A stretch of DNA of 64,000 nt from Christiangramia aestuarii (lineage in GTDB: Bacteria > Bacteroidota > Bacteroidia > Flavobacteriales > Flavobacteriaceae): positions 496,001 through 560,000 of the forward strand of contig NZ_VJVW01000003.1 in NCBI RefSeq assembly GCF_009735585.1, given 5' to 3'. Below are positions 37,025 through 45,892 of the stretch, piece after piece. The stretch's first letter is position 1; each line of letters begins with the position of its first letter. The notes under the pieces are model-generated. The model was not told the origin of the DNA. It did not search any database and saw nothing but the letters and a program-made list of their open reading frames with translations. A program made the translations under genes and the position numbers.

Positions 37025-39514
37025 ATGCGCAAATTAATACTTGCTCTTTTTCTAATAGCCTACACTTTTAGCCAGGCCCAGGCTCCTGAAAAATGGGGAT
37101 CCTCTGAAATTTACAATCATATCAAAAAGCTGAACTTTCTTGGTTCGGTACTATATATTGCGGCTCATCCCGATGATGAGAACACCCGCTTGATCTCTTA
37201 TTTTTCGAATGAAAGAAATGCCAGGACGGCTTACCTTTCCCTTACCCGCGGCGATGGCGGCCAGAACCTTATTGGTCCTGAACTAAGGGAGCAACTGGGA
37301 TTGATAAGAACACAGGAACTGCTGGCCGCAAGACGCATCGATGGCGGGGAACAATTCTTCAGCAGGGCCAACGATTTTGGTTATTCCAAAACCCCATCAG
37401 AAACCCTGGAGATCTGGAACAAAGATGAAGTGCTAAGTGATGTGGTTTGGGTCATTAGAAAGTTCAGGCCAGATGTGATCATTAACAGGTTCGATCATCG
37501 CACACCGGGCAGTACGCACGGACATCATACCTCTTCGGCGATCCTGAGCGTAGAAGCTTTCGAACTTTCAGGATCAAAAGATACTTATAAGGGTCAACTG
37601 GAATATGTGGAGGCTTACCAGCCAAAACGCTTATTTTTTAATACTTCCCCATGGTTCTACGGTGGGGATGAAGCCTTCGCCCAGGCCGATAAATCGAATT
37701 TCATAAGTTTCGATACCGGAACCTATTTTCCGTTAAGAGGTCTCTCAAATACTGAGATCGCTTCGCTAAGTCGTAGCCAGCATCGTTCCCAGGGTTTTGG
37801 AAGTACAGGCAGTCGTGGCTCACAAATGGAATATCTTGAACTTATAAAGGGAGAACTTCCTGCCGAAGACTCCAATATTTTTGAAGGTATAGATACTAGC
37901 TGGAACCGTATCGAAGGAGGAAAAGAGATTGGCGAGGTACTTTTAGAGGTTGAAAATAATTTCGATTTCCAGGATCCTTCAAAAAGTTTACCTCAACTTT
38001 TAAAGGCTTACGAATTGATCCAAAACCTGGAAGACGAACACTGGAAGGAAGTAAAGACTCGGGAGATCAAAGAGATCATATATGCCTGTTCCGGGCTTTA
38101 CCTGGAAGCAGTGGCAGAAAAGCCCAGCATCACCCCTTCCGAAGACTTACAGGTAAGGCTGGAAGCTATTAATCGCAGCAATCAGGAAATTGTACTTAAC
38201 AGAGTTGAGCTAACCCCGAATAATTCAGTTCTAAACCCGGAGGTAAAACTAGCCAATAACAAGGGATGGGACGGGAACATGAATTTCAAGATCCCGGCTA
38301 CAGCCCAGTACACCACGCCTTACTGGCTGGAAAAAGAAGGGAGCATGGGAATGTATAGTGTGGAAGATCAAAAACTACGCGGCCTACCCGAAACGCCGCT
38401 GAATACCAAGGCGACTTTCAAGATAAATATCGGGGGCGTGAACATGAATTTCGAAAAACCAGTGGTTTATAAGTATAACGACAATGTATATGGCGAGACC
38501 TATAAGAATTTTGAGATCGTCCCACCTGTAGATCTGAATTTCACCGAGGATGTGCTTATTTTCAATAACACCCAGCCCAGGGAGATTAGCATTCGGGTTA
38601 CAGCCAAAAAGCCTCAGCTTAAGGGTGAGCTAAAACTTACCGCGGGTAAAGGATGGAAGATAGAACCGGTAAAAAGCCAGTTTTCCATTGCCCAGGCTGG
38701 AGGTTCTGAAAATCTTAAGTTCAGGATCACTCCACCCGAAACCCAGAACGAAACCAGACTGATTCCCCAGGCGAGCATAGACGGAAAGGTCTATGATCTA
38801 AATCTGGTAGAGATCAATTACGAGCATATTCCAGATCAAAACCTGGTAAAACAGGCTAGTCTTAAACTGGTAAAACTGGATATCAACAAAAAAGGTGAGA
38901 ATATCGCCTATATCGAAGGAGCCGGGGATGTAGTCCCTGAAAGCCTGGAACAAATAGGTTATAAAGTGACCAGTCTCTCTCCAGGGGAGATCTCCCTGGC
39001 CAGGCTACAAAATTTTGACGCCGTAGTCCTGGGAATAAGGGCTTACAATGTGGTTGAAGATCTTAAATTCAAACAGGAGATCCTAAAGCAGTATGTGAAA
39101 CAGGGAGGTACCATGATCGTCCAGTACAATACCAACCGCGGATTGGTAACCGGCGACCTGTCGCCTTATGATCTAGAACTTTCCAGGGACCGGGTAACCG
39201 ATGAAAATTCAGAAGTAAGCTTCCTGGCTCCCATGCATCCGGTGTTGAATACCCCTAACAAATTAACCAGTAAAGACTTTGAAGGTTGGGTACAGGAAAG
39301 AGGACTTTATTTTCCTGATTCCTGGGGAGAGCAATTCACGCCAGTTTTAAGCATGCATGATGCCGGTGAAACCCCAAAGAACGGCAGCCTTCTGGTAGCC
39401 AAATATGGAGAGGGACATTATATCTATACCGGCCTTAGTTTTTTCAGGCAGTTTCCTGAAGCCGTTCCGGGGGCATTCAGGTTATTTGCAAATCTAATCT
39501 CAATAGGGAAATAA
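37025..39514 (+). CDS. Secreted PIG-L family deacetylase with long C-terminal region
   Basis: An 829-residue protein with a signal peptide (MRKLILALFLIAYTFSQAQ). The PIG-L (LmbE-like) domain spans about residues 30-250: AAHPDDENTRLI is the zinc motif (His-Pro-Asp-Asp), and the third zinc ligand lies in STHGHHTSSAILS near residue 165. PIG-L proteins hydrolyse N-acetyl groups of amino sugars. The remaining 550 residues include beta-sandwich-like segments and a C-terminal region with YDAVVLGIRAYN-like features, recalling a ThuA/glutamine-amidotransferase-like fold. Probable role: periplasmic sugar deacetylation. It is followed, overlapping by one base, by a 35-residue membrane protein and a symporter. 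Confidence 0.87.
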   Translation: MRKLILALFLIAYTFSQAQAPEKWGSSEIYNHIKKLNFLGSVLYIAAHPDDENTRLISYFSNERNARTAYLSLTRGDGGQNLIGPELREQLGLIRTQELLAARRIDGGEQFFSRANDFGYSKTPSETLEIWNKDEVLSDVVWVIRKFRPDVIINRFDHRTPGSTHGHHTSSAILSVEAFELSGSKDTYKGQLEYVEAYQPKRLFFNTSPWFYGGDEAFAQADKSNFISFDTGTYFPLRGLSNTEIASLSRSQHRSQGFGSTGSRGSQMEYLELIKGELPAEDSNIFEGIDTSWNRIEGGKEIGEVLLEVENNFDFQDPSKSLPQLLKAYELIQNLEDEHWKEVKTREIKEIIYACSGLYLEAVAEKPSITPSEDLQVRLEAINRSNQEIVLNRVELTPNNSVLNPEVKLANNKGWDGNMNFKIPATAQYTTPYWLEKEGSMGMYSVEDQKLRGLPETPLNTKATFKINIGGVNMNFEKPVVYKYNDNVYGETYKNFEIVPPVDLNFTEDVLIFNNTQPREISIRVTAKKPQLKGELKLTAGKGWKIEPVKSQFSIAQAGGSENLKFRITPPETQNETRLIPQASIDGKVYDLNLVEINYEHIPDQNLVKQASLKLVKLDINKKGENIAYIEGAGDVVPESLEQIGYKVTSLSPGEISLARLQNFDAVVLGIRAYNVVEDLKFKQEILKQYVKQGGTMIVQYNTNRGLVTGDLSPYDLELSRDRVTDENSEVSFLAPMHPVLNTPNKLTSKDFEGWVQERGLYFPDSWGEQFTPVLSMHDAGETPKNGSLLVAKYGEGHYIYTGLSFFRQFPEAVPGAFRLFANLISIGK

Positions 39515-39621
39515 TGGAAAAACCCGAAACCTACCACTGGAAGAGAAGCTATACCCTTGTTCTTATTGCCAACGCGATCTATATCCTCGCGTTCTATTTA
39601 ATCATGAATTATTTCGCCTAA
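39514..39621 (+). CDS. 35-residue single-helix membrane protein before the symporter
   Basis: Reading from the ATG at 39514 gives MEKPETYHWKRSYTLVLIA and ends in IMNYFA before TAA at 39619-39621. A polar N-terminus of 12 residues with Lys-Arg is followed by one hydrophobic helix (about residues 13-34). The ATG overlaps the PIG-L stop by one base (TAATG), and the symporter ATG is one base past its stop. This tight coupling on both sides strongly suggests a real gene. Small membrane partners occur beside other sodium:solute symporters (for example YhdT with PanF), so an accessory role is plausible but inferred. It is below most gene-calling length limits. Confidence 0.75.
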   Translation: MEKPETYHWKRSYTLVLIANAIYILAFYLIMNYFA

Positions 39622-39622
39622 T

Positions 39623-41326
39623 ATGCAATTAATAGACTGGATCGTTCTTACAGGAACCATCGCCTTTATAGTTTGGTATGGAGTTTATAAATCCCGGGGA
39701 AGTAAGAACGTCGAAGATTATATTGGTGGAGGGAAGAATGCGAAATGGTGGACCATAGGTCTTTCGGTCATGGCTACCCAGGCCAGCGCGATCACCTTTC
39801 TTTCTACACCGGGACAGGCCTTTCACGACGGGATGGGATTTGTACAGTTCTATTTTGGCCTTCCCATCGCCATGGTCATCATCTGTATGGTCTTTATTCC
39901 TATTTATCACCGGCTGAAAGTTTATACCGCTTACGAATACCTCGAATCCAGGTTCGACCGGAAAACAAGGACCCTTACCGCGATTTTATTCCTGGTACAG
40001 CGCGGACTCGCGGCCGGAATCACCATTTTCGCCCCAGCCATCGTCCTTTCGGCGGTGCTGGGTTGGAACCTTACCTATCTCACTATCATTATCGGGGTGT
40101 TGGTGATCATCTATACGGTTTCAGGAGGAACAAAAGCGGTAAGTGTAACCCACAAACAACAGATGGCCGTCATACTTACGGGAATGATCTTCGCATTTTT
40201 TATCATTCTTAGTTATCTCCCAGATTCAGTAAGTTTCAGCAATGCGCTGGAGATCGCCGGAACCGGCGGTAAAATGAACATACTCGATTATTCTTTCGAT
40301 TTCGAAAATCGCTATACCCTCTGGAGCGGCCTTATTGGAGGAAGCTTCCTGGCCCTCTCCTATTTTGGAACAGACCAGAGCCAGGTGCAAAGATACCTTT
40401 CCGGGGGCTCGGTGAAAGAAAGCCAGATGGGAATGATCTTTAACGGACTATTAAAAGTGCCACTTCAGTTCTTTATCCTTCTGGTTGGGGTGATGGTCTT
40501 TGTATTTTACCAGTTCAATACGGCTCCACTTAATTTTAACCCGGCCGCCACCGAAACCGTGCTCAATTCTAATTATTCGGAACAGTATCGAGATCTTATG
40601 CTCGTGAACGAAGAGATACAGGAGCGAAAACAGGATTTAAGTCTGAACTATGCTGAAAATAAGTCATCAATGACTAAGGAGCAGGTCGCCGATTTTGAAC
40701 AGCAATATGTGGCCCTGGAAAAGGAGCAAAAAGATGTAAGAGAAGAAGCAAAAATGTTTATAGATGCTTCAGACGAAGAGGCAGAAAGCAATGATAAGGA
40801 TTATGTGTTCATTCATTTTATCCTGAATAATCTACCAAGAGGCCTCATTGGCCTGCTATTAGCGGTAATCCTTTCTGCGGCCATGTCTTCCACGGCATCA
40901 GAATTGAATGCCCTAGCTTCTACCACGGTAATAGACCTTTATCGCAGGAACCATAAAGAGAATAAAAGCGAGGAACACTACCTGGCAGCCTCGAAATGGT
41001 TTACCCTGATGTGGGGAGTTATTGCGATCGCCTTCGCCAGCCTGGCCGACCTTTTTGACAATCTAATTCAGTTAGTGAACATCATTGGCAGCATTTTCTA
41101 CGGAAACGTTCTGGGGATATTTTTACTGGCCTTTTTTATAAAATCGGTAAAAAGCAACGCTGTTTTTATTGCAGCGATCATCACCCAGGCTATCATATTC
41201 CTGGTATTTGAACTGGAACTCATGCCCTACCTATGGCTGAACGTGTTGGGATGCGGGCTGGTTATCGCCATTGCGGTGCTAATACAGATGTTCACGCAAT
41301 CTAATTCGGAAATTGAAACTACATGA
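39623..41326 (+). CDS. Sodium:solute symporter (SSS family)
   Basis: A 567-residue protein with about 13 transmembrane helices. It has the SSS core with GGKNAKWWTIGLSVMATQASAITFLSTPGQ near residues 37-66, FGTDQSQVQRYLSGGSVKES near residue 250 and AAMSSTASELNALASTTVIDLYRR near residue 420. An unusual hydrophilic insert of about 80 residues, rich in Glu, Lys and Gln and probably coiled-coil, lies at about residues 310-395 between helices. The substrate is not evident; neighbours (PIG-L deacetylase, Gfo/Idh/MocA enzyme) point to a sugar or amino sugar. It overlaps the next gene by four bases (ATGA). Confidence 0.92.
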   Translation: MQLIDWIVLTGTIAFIVWYGVYKSRGSKNVEDYIGGGKNAKWWTIGLSVMATQASAITFLSTPGQAFHDGMGFVQFYFGLPIAMVIICMVFIPIYHRLKVYTAYEYLESRFDRKTRTLTAILFLVQRGLAAGITIFAPAIVLSAVLGWNLTYLTIIIGVLVIIYTVSGGTKAVSVTHKQQMAVILTGMIFAFFIILSYLPDSVSFSNALEIAGTGGKMNILDYSFDFENRYTLWSGLIGGSFLALSYFGTDQSQVQRYLSGGSVKESQMGMIFNGLLKVPLQFFILLVGVMVFVFYQFNTAPLNFNPAATETVLNSNYSEQYRDLMLVNEEIQERKQDLSLNYAENKSSMTKEQVADFEQQYVALEKEQKDVREEAKMFIDASDEEAESNDKDYVFIHFILNNLPRGLIGLLLAVILSAAMSSTASELNALASTTVIDLYRRNHKENKSEEHYLAASKWFTLMWGVIAIAFASLADLFDNLIQLVNIIGSIFYGNVLGIFLLAFFIKSVKSNAVFIAAIITQAIIFLVFELELMPYLWLNVLGCGLVIAIAVLIQMFTQSNSEIETT

Positions 41327-42291
41327 AAAAGATAAATTGGGGTATCATTGGGCTGGGGAAGATCGCGAACAAATTCGCTAACGACCTGGCTGAAGTTGAA
41401 GATGCAAAGCTATACGCGGTGGCCAGCAGGAACCGGGAGAAAGCTGAAGAGTTTGCCCTGAACCACCAGGCGGAGCTAGCCTATGGCGCCTACAGCCAAC
41501 TTATAGAAGATGCCAATATAGATGTGATATATATCGCGACTCCGCATATATTCCATTATGAATTGACCCTAGAATGCCTGAAAAACGGAAAGGCTGTGCT
41601 TTGCGAAAAACCTTTCGCCATGAATACCGGCCAGGCCCTGGAAATGATAAAAGTCTCGAGGTCTAAAAATGTTTTCCTAATGGAAGCTTTATGGACGAAA
41701 TTCCTTCCACATTTCGAATTCGCGGAGGAAAAGCTGAAGTCCGGGGAAATGGGAAAAATCAAGTCCATAAAAGCAGATTTTGGCTTTAAGGCCGAATTCG
41801 ATGAAACCAAACGACTTTTCAATAAATCCCTGGGGGGCGGTAGCCTGCTGGATATAGGAATTTACCCGGTCTTCCTGGCGTATTCCTTATTGGGAATGCC
41901 TGAAGAGATCCAGGCAAGCGCAGAATTCTCCGAGACCGGGGTGGATTCGTCCTGCCAGATCAGATTCAAATATACCGGCCAAGTACAGGCAGAACTTTAT
42001 TCCACCTTCAAGGAAAAGACACCTACCATTGCCGAAATTGAACTGGAAAAGGGGAAAATGATTATTAACGAAAGGTTTCATGAACCTACGTCGGTAACAA
42101 TAATTGAGGAAGGAAAAGAAGAAACCAAGGAGTTCGGAGTTCAAACCACCGGTTATTATTTTGAGGCCGCCCATGTAGGCAGGATGCTTACACAGGGAAA
42201 GACCGAAAGCGACCAATGGAGCCTGGACCACACTAAAGACCTGATGCAGCTACTGGATAAGATAAGGGAACAGATAGGCCTGGAATATTAA
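41323..42291 (+). CDS. Gfo/Idh/MocA family oxidoreductase
   Basis: A 322-residue protein. The N-terminal Rossmann fold has IIGLGKIANKFANDL (GxGxxA loop, residues 7-21). The family's catalytic CEKPFAMN segment (Lys of EKP) is near residue 100, and the C-terminal alpha/beta dimerisation domain contains GGGSLLDIGIYPVFLAYSLLG near residue 175, with the conserved Asp-x-Gly-x-Tyr. It oxidises or reduces a sugar or related polyol with NAD(P). Coupled by a 4-base overlap to the symporter, it likely metabolises what the symporter imports. Confidence 0.93.
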   Translation: MKKINWGIIGLGKIANKFANDLAEVEDAKLYAVASRNREKAEEFALNHQAELAYGAYSQLIEDANIDVIYIATPHIFHYELTLECLKNGKAVLCEKPFAMNTGQALEMIKVSRSKNVFLMEALWTKFLPHFEFAEEKLKSGEMGKIKSIKADFGFKAEFDETKRLFNKSLGGGSLLDIGIYPVFLAYSLLGMPEEIQASAEFSETGVDSSCQIRFKYTGQVQAELYSTFKEKTPTIAEIELEKGKMIINERFHEPTSVTIIEEGKEETKEFGVQTTGYYFEAAHVGRMLTQGKTESDQWSLDHTKDLMQLLDKIREQIGLEY

Positions 42292-42296
42292 AAAGA

Positions 42297-42366
42297 AAAA
42301 AGGTTCTCCTCTACTATTTCGTCAACCTGAATTTATTTCAGGATGACATAAAGAGGAAAACCTTTA
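42297..42366. terminator. Nested hairpins between convergent genes, including a REP-like element
   Basis: An inner palindrome, GTCAACCTGAA (42321-42331) and TTCAGGATGAC (42337-42347), with one mismatch and a 5-base loop, sits inside an outer imperfect pairing of AGGTTCTCCTCT and AGAGGAAAACCT flanked by A and T runs. The inner sequence resembles the short palindrome CCTGAATTTATTTCAGG that I recall as common in flavobacterial intergenic regions. Both flanking genes end here, so termination in both directions is the likely role. Confidence 0.6.
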
Positions 42367-42388
42367 ATGTTTTAAAATGGTTCAGGAA

Positions 42389-43237
42389 TTATTTACTTCC
42401 TTCCCATTCTGCTATAGACTCTTTGTTCATTTTCACGTAATCATCATTCTTGGCCTTTTCAGCAGAAGCTAAAGATTTTTTTGCGGTGGCGATCGCCTGC
42501 TCTTTTTTACCCATATCGGCTTCTATAAGGGATTTTCTTCTTAGGATCCAGAATGCCTGATCACCGGCCATTTCAGCTGCTTTGGAAACCCATTGATGAG
42601 CTTTTTCAAGGTCTTTCCCTGCTTCATGATAATAGCTTCCGGCAGCAAAATAATCGTTAGCCGTAGGGCCATTCATCACTTTCTCGATGCTGGCCATGGT
42701 TTTCTCATCGGTAGGGAATTCCATTTTCAGCATGGCAATGGTATTTTCCCAGATAAAGTTAAGCACGGCAGAGTCGTTTTTAAGTTCGTCTATCACAATG
42801 GTAAAAGTTTCCATTTTCATAGGCATCTCCATGGTTTCGGCTTTGGCCTTTAGAGCCACCTTGCTTTCGTCCCACTGCTGAGGCACTCCCCAGTTATCTG
42901 TTGAAGAGTAGAACATCACTTCCCAGGAATCCTTGTTTGGAATCGTGTAAATGGCGTAAGAACCTTTTTTAAGTTCTTTGCCGTTTATCATTACATCATC
43001 GCTAAATGTAATCTTGGTATTAGCATTAGCTCCGGTTCTCCATACCTTACCATAAGGAACAAGATCACCAAAAATAGTTCTCCCACGCATGCCTGGCCTG
43101 GAATATTCTACGGTAACATCGGTAAGCCCTACCTTTTGTTCAATTTTGGCGGAGGGACTTGGCTGAGGAGCCTCGATCTGGGCGTTCATAGAGATCGAAA
43201 GACAAAAGATCACTGCAAGAGATAATAGTTTTTTCAT
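42389..43237 (-). CDS. DUF2911 family secreted protein
   Basis: The ATG at 43237 (MKKLLSLAVIFCLSISMNAQ) gives a signal peptide and 282 residues. The DUF2911 domain covers about residues 22-165, with VGLTDVTVEYSRPGMRGRTI and GKVWRTGANANTKITFSDDV as hallmarks. A C-terminal helical part (about 190-282) with AAGSYYHEAGKDLEKAHQW looks like tetratricopeptide-type helices. Function unknown; the family is common in Bacteroidetes and probably periplasmic. It stands alone, with a terminator structure downstream. Confidence 0.9.
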   Translation of the reverse strand: MKKLLSLAVIFCLSISMNAQIEAPQPSPSAKIEQKVGLTDVTVEYSRPGMRGRTIFGDLVPYGKVWRTGANANTKITFSDDVMINGKELKKGSYAIYTIPNKDSWEVMFYSSTDNWGVPQQWDESKVALKAKAETMEMPMKMETFTIVIDELKNDSAVLNFIWENTIAMLKMEFPTDEKTMASIEKVMNGPTANDYFAAGSYYHEAGKDLEKAHQWVSKAAEMAGDQAFWILRRKSLIEADMGKKEQAIATAKKSLASAEKAKNDDYVKMNKESIAEWEGSK

Positions 43238-43368
43238 ATTGGTACAGTTTAGTTTTGAGTAAATATAGTAAAGATTTCTCCTACGAATGAAATTCATTTA
43301 ATTTTTGTTTAACTAATATTATTTCTTTTTAAACAAAATGAGTTTTACTTTTACTTCAAACATTTATA

Positions 43369-43878
43369 ATGAAAATCTATCGTCTGCAAAGCCAGCAAAA
43401 ATTACCCATGAGCGTGGAGGAGGCCTGGCAATTCCTTTCAGATCCTAAAAACTTAAAGACCATCACTCCAGATTATATGGGGTTCGAAATCTTATCGGGA
43501 GAAGACCGCCCCATGTTTCCAGGGCAGATCATACAGTATATAGTTACCCCGGTTGCGGGCATAAAGACCAAGTGGGTTACCGAGATAACCCATGTCAAGG
43601 AAGGCGAATATTTTGTAGATGAACAAAGATTTGGCCCTTACTCTTTATGGCATCATAAACATTTTATCAAGCCTATTCCTGGAGGAGTGGAAATGGAAGA
43701 CATTATAGATTACAAACTGCCCTTGGGGATCTTGGGCCAGCTAGCTCATCCTATTCTGGTAAAACCAAAGCTGAATGAGATCTTCGATTATAGAAAGAAC
43801 AAGCTGATCGAGCTTTTTGGTGAATACACCGGGGACGCACAGAAAAATGAAACCCTGAAACAAGATATATTAAATTAA
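43369..43878 (+). CDS. SRPBCC family protein
   Basis: A 169-residue protein with the START-like N-terminus LPMSVEEAWQFLSDPKNLKTITPDYMGF, a beta-rich middle with WVTEITHVKEGEYFVDEQRFGPYSLWHHKHF, and a long C-terminal helix around residues 120-155. SRPBCC proteins bind hydrophobic ligands in a deep cavity. The adjacent downstream genes (SDR and photolyase) follow within 5 bases and an overlap, forming one operon. What it binds is unknown; in this context a chromophore-related or membrane lipid ligand is only a guess. Confidence 0.88.
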   Translation: MKIYRLQSQQKLPMSVEEAWQFLSDPKNLKTITPDYMGFEILSGEDRPMFPGQIIQYIVTPVAGIKTKWVTEITHVKEGEYFVDEQRFGPYSLWHHKHFIKPIPGGVEMEDIIDYKLPLGILGQLAHPILVKPKLNEIFDYRKNKLIELFGEYTGDAQKNETLKQDILN

Positions 43879-43883
43879 AAATT

Positions 43884-44582
43884 ATGAGTAAGAACATTCT
43901 ACTAATTGGTGGTTCAACGGGAATTGGTTACCAGATCTCAGAACTGCTAAAAGCAAATCATAACGTAATTGTGGCCTCGAGAAATACCGGGCAGCTAGAT
44001 ACAGATAAAGTAAAACACCTGGATTTCGATGTCCTCAAAGACGACATTTCAGAGCTGGACCTGCCAGATCAGATCGATGGCCTGGTTTACTGCCCAGGAA
44101 GCATTGATCTTAAGCCCTTTAAAATGATAAAACCGGAAAGTTTCGAAAAGGAAATGCAGCTTAATTTCTTCGGTCTTATGAGATCTGTTCAGGGACTGCT
44201 GGACAAACTAAAAAATTCTAAACAGGCAAGTCTTGTATTCTTTAGCACGGTTGCGGTAAAGGTAGGAATGCCATTTCATACCAATATTGCAGCAGCTAAA
44301 GGTGCGATAGAAGGTTTTGCGAAGTCTCTCGCTGCCGAGTATGCCCCGAATTTCAGGGTAAACGTGATAGCGCCTTCCCTTACCGATACCCCCCTGGCGG
44401 AAAAACTTCTATCCAGTGAAGATAAAAGACAGAAAATGGATCAAAGACATCCACTTAAACGAGTAGGTCAGGCCAAGGATATTGCCAACCTGGCTGCATT
44501 CCTGCTAAGCGATGAAAGCGGCTGGATCACCGGGCAAATCCTGGGAGTTGATGGCGGACTGTCTACCATAAATAACAATTAA
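43884..44582 (+). CDS. SDR family protein lacking the catalytic tyrosine
   Basis: A 232-residue short-chain dehydrogenase/reductase-fold protein. The NAD(P)-binding GGSTGIGYQIS motif is at residues 9-19, and the conserved late segment DTPLAEKLLSSEDKRQKMDQ is followed by GQILGVDGGLST. At the YxxxK position the sequence reads PFHTNIAAAKGAIEGF, so the residue four before the lysine is Ile, not Tyr. It may therefore be catalytically altered or inactive as a standard SDR. It lies 5 bases after the SRPBCC gene and overlaps the photolyase by one base. Confidence 0.88.
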   Translation: MSKNILLIGGSTGIGYQISELLKANHNVIVASRNTGQLDTDKVKHLDFDVLKDDISELDLPDQIDGLVYCPGSIDLKPFKMIKPESFEKEMQLNFFGLMRSVQGLLDKLKNSKQASLVFFSTVAVKVGMPFHTNIAAAKGAIEGFAKSLAAEYAPNFRVNVIAPSLTDTPLAEKLLSSEDKRQKMDQRHPLKRVGQAKDIANLAAFLLSDESGWITGQILGVDGGLSTINNN

Positions 44583-45892
44583 TGGGAAAGGAAGTAAACA
44601 TATTCTGGTTCCGTAGGGACCTTAGACTTGATGATAATGCAGGCTTAAAGGCAGCACTTCGTGATGACCTGCCTGTATTACCAATTTTTATTTTTGATAG
44701 CGAGATCCTGGATAAGTTACCCGAAGACGATGCCAGGGTAAGTTTTATTTATGACAACCTTCAGGAAATGAGGGATCAGTTGCAAAATGAAAACGACAGT
44801 TCCATTGGGATGTACCACGGTACTCCAAAAGAGATCTTCAAGGAACTGATTAAGGATCATCAGGTTAAGAAAGTTTTTACCAATCGGGATTATGAGCCTT
44901 ATGCCAAGGACCGCGATGAAGAAATCAAAGAATTACTCGAAGAAAATGATATCGAATTTCACGATTTCAAGGATCAGGTGATCTTCGAAAAAGACGAGGT
45001 GGTAAAACAGGATGGGGATCCATACGTGGTATATACTCCGTACAAGAATACCTGGATGGACAAATTCAGGGAAACCGACCTGGATTTTCACTATACCGCA
45101 AGATATTCAGATAATTACATAAAAAACTCCAGGCTTCCCAATCTCAGCCTGAGCGATATAGGTTTTAAAAAATCCTCCATTAAAGTTCCAGATTACCAGG
45201 TCACCCCCGGTCTAATAAAGGACTATGAAGATAAAAGGGATTATCCCGCAGAGGAAGGTACCTCCAGGCTTGGACCTCATTTAAGGTTCGGAACCGTAAG
45301 TGTACGGCAAATGGTTCGAGAGGCAGATAAACAAAAGAACAAGACCTTTCTGCAGGAGCTTGTATGGCGTGAGTTCTTCATGCAGATCCTGTATCATTAT
45401 CCAGAAACGGTTACCGATGCATTTAAGAAAAAGTATGACCGTATAGACTGGAGAAACAATAAGGACGAATTCGAACTCTGGAAAAAAGGAGAGACCGGTT
45501 TTCCGCTTGTGGATGCCGGAATGCGACAACTCAATAAATCTGGCTACATGCATAATCGCATACGGATGCTTGTGGCTTCCTTTTTATGCAAACATCTGCT
45601 GATAGACTGGCGCTGGGGTGAGGCCTATTTTGCCGAAAAGTTGCTGGATTATGAAATGTCTTCCAATGTAGAAAACTGGCAGTGGGCTGCCGGAAGTGGT
45701 GTAGATGCCGCCCCTTATTTCAGGATCTTTAATCCTACCACGCAGATCGACAAATTCGACGAGAACCAGGAATATATTAAGGAATGGGTTCCTGAATATG
45801 GAACCGATGACTATCCTGAAAAAATGGTAGACCACAAGGAAGCCCGGGAGCGAGCATTAAAAACATATAAAGAGGCCGTAAGTTCTAACTAA
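44582..45892 (+). CDS. phrB: Deoxyribodipyrimidine photolyase / cryptochrome family protein
   Basis: A 436-residue FAD-binding photolyase. The N-terminal alpha/beta domain starts [18 protein letters not shown]. The C-terminal FAD domain has [22 protein letters not shown] and the highly conserved [21 protein letters not shown], near residue 360. The RRDLR and Trp-Gln-Trp pattern fits class I CPD photolyase, with light-driven repair of pyrimidine dimers as the expected role. The preceding residues read EMSSNVEN rather than the LAANNGG of E. coli. It shares an operon with the SRPBCC and SDR genes, and its 3' end overlaps the convergent kdsB by 8 bases. Confidence 0.92.
   Translation: MGKEVNIFWFRRDLRLDDNAGLKAALRDDLPVLPIFIFDSEILDKLPEDDARVSFIYDNLQEMRDQLQNENDSSIGMYHGTPKEIFKELIKDHQVKKVFTNRDYEPYAKDRDEEIKELLEENDIEFHDFKDQVIFEKDEVVKQDGDPYVVYTPYKNTWMDKFRETDLDFHYTARYSDNYIKNSRLPNLSLSDIGFKKSSIKVPDYQVTPGLIKDYEDKRDYPAEEGTSRLGPHLRFGTVSVRQMVREADKQKNKTFLQELVWREFFMQILYHYPETVTDAFKKKYDRIDWRNNKDEFELWKKGETGFPLVDAGMRQLNKSGYMHNRIRMLVASFLCKHLLIDWRWGEAYFAEKLLDYEMSSNVENWQWAAGSGVDAAPYFRIFNPTTQIDKFDENQEYIKEWVPEYGTDDYPEKMVDHKEARERALKTYKEAVSSN

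Noticed and set aside
39745-40212. 155-codon frame inside the symporter gene
   Set aside because: Out of frame with a clear transporter and Arg/His/Tyr-rich without domain features; a shadow.
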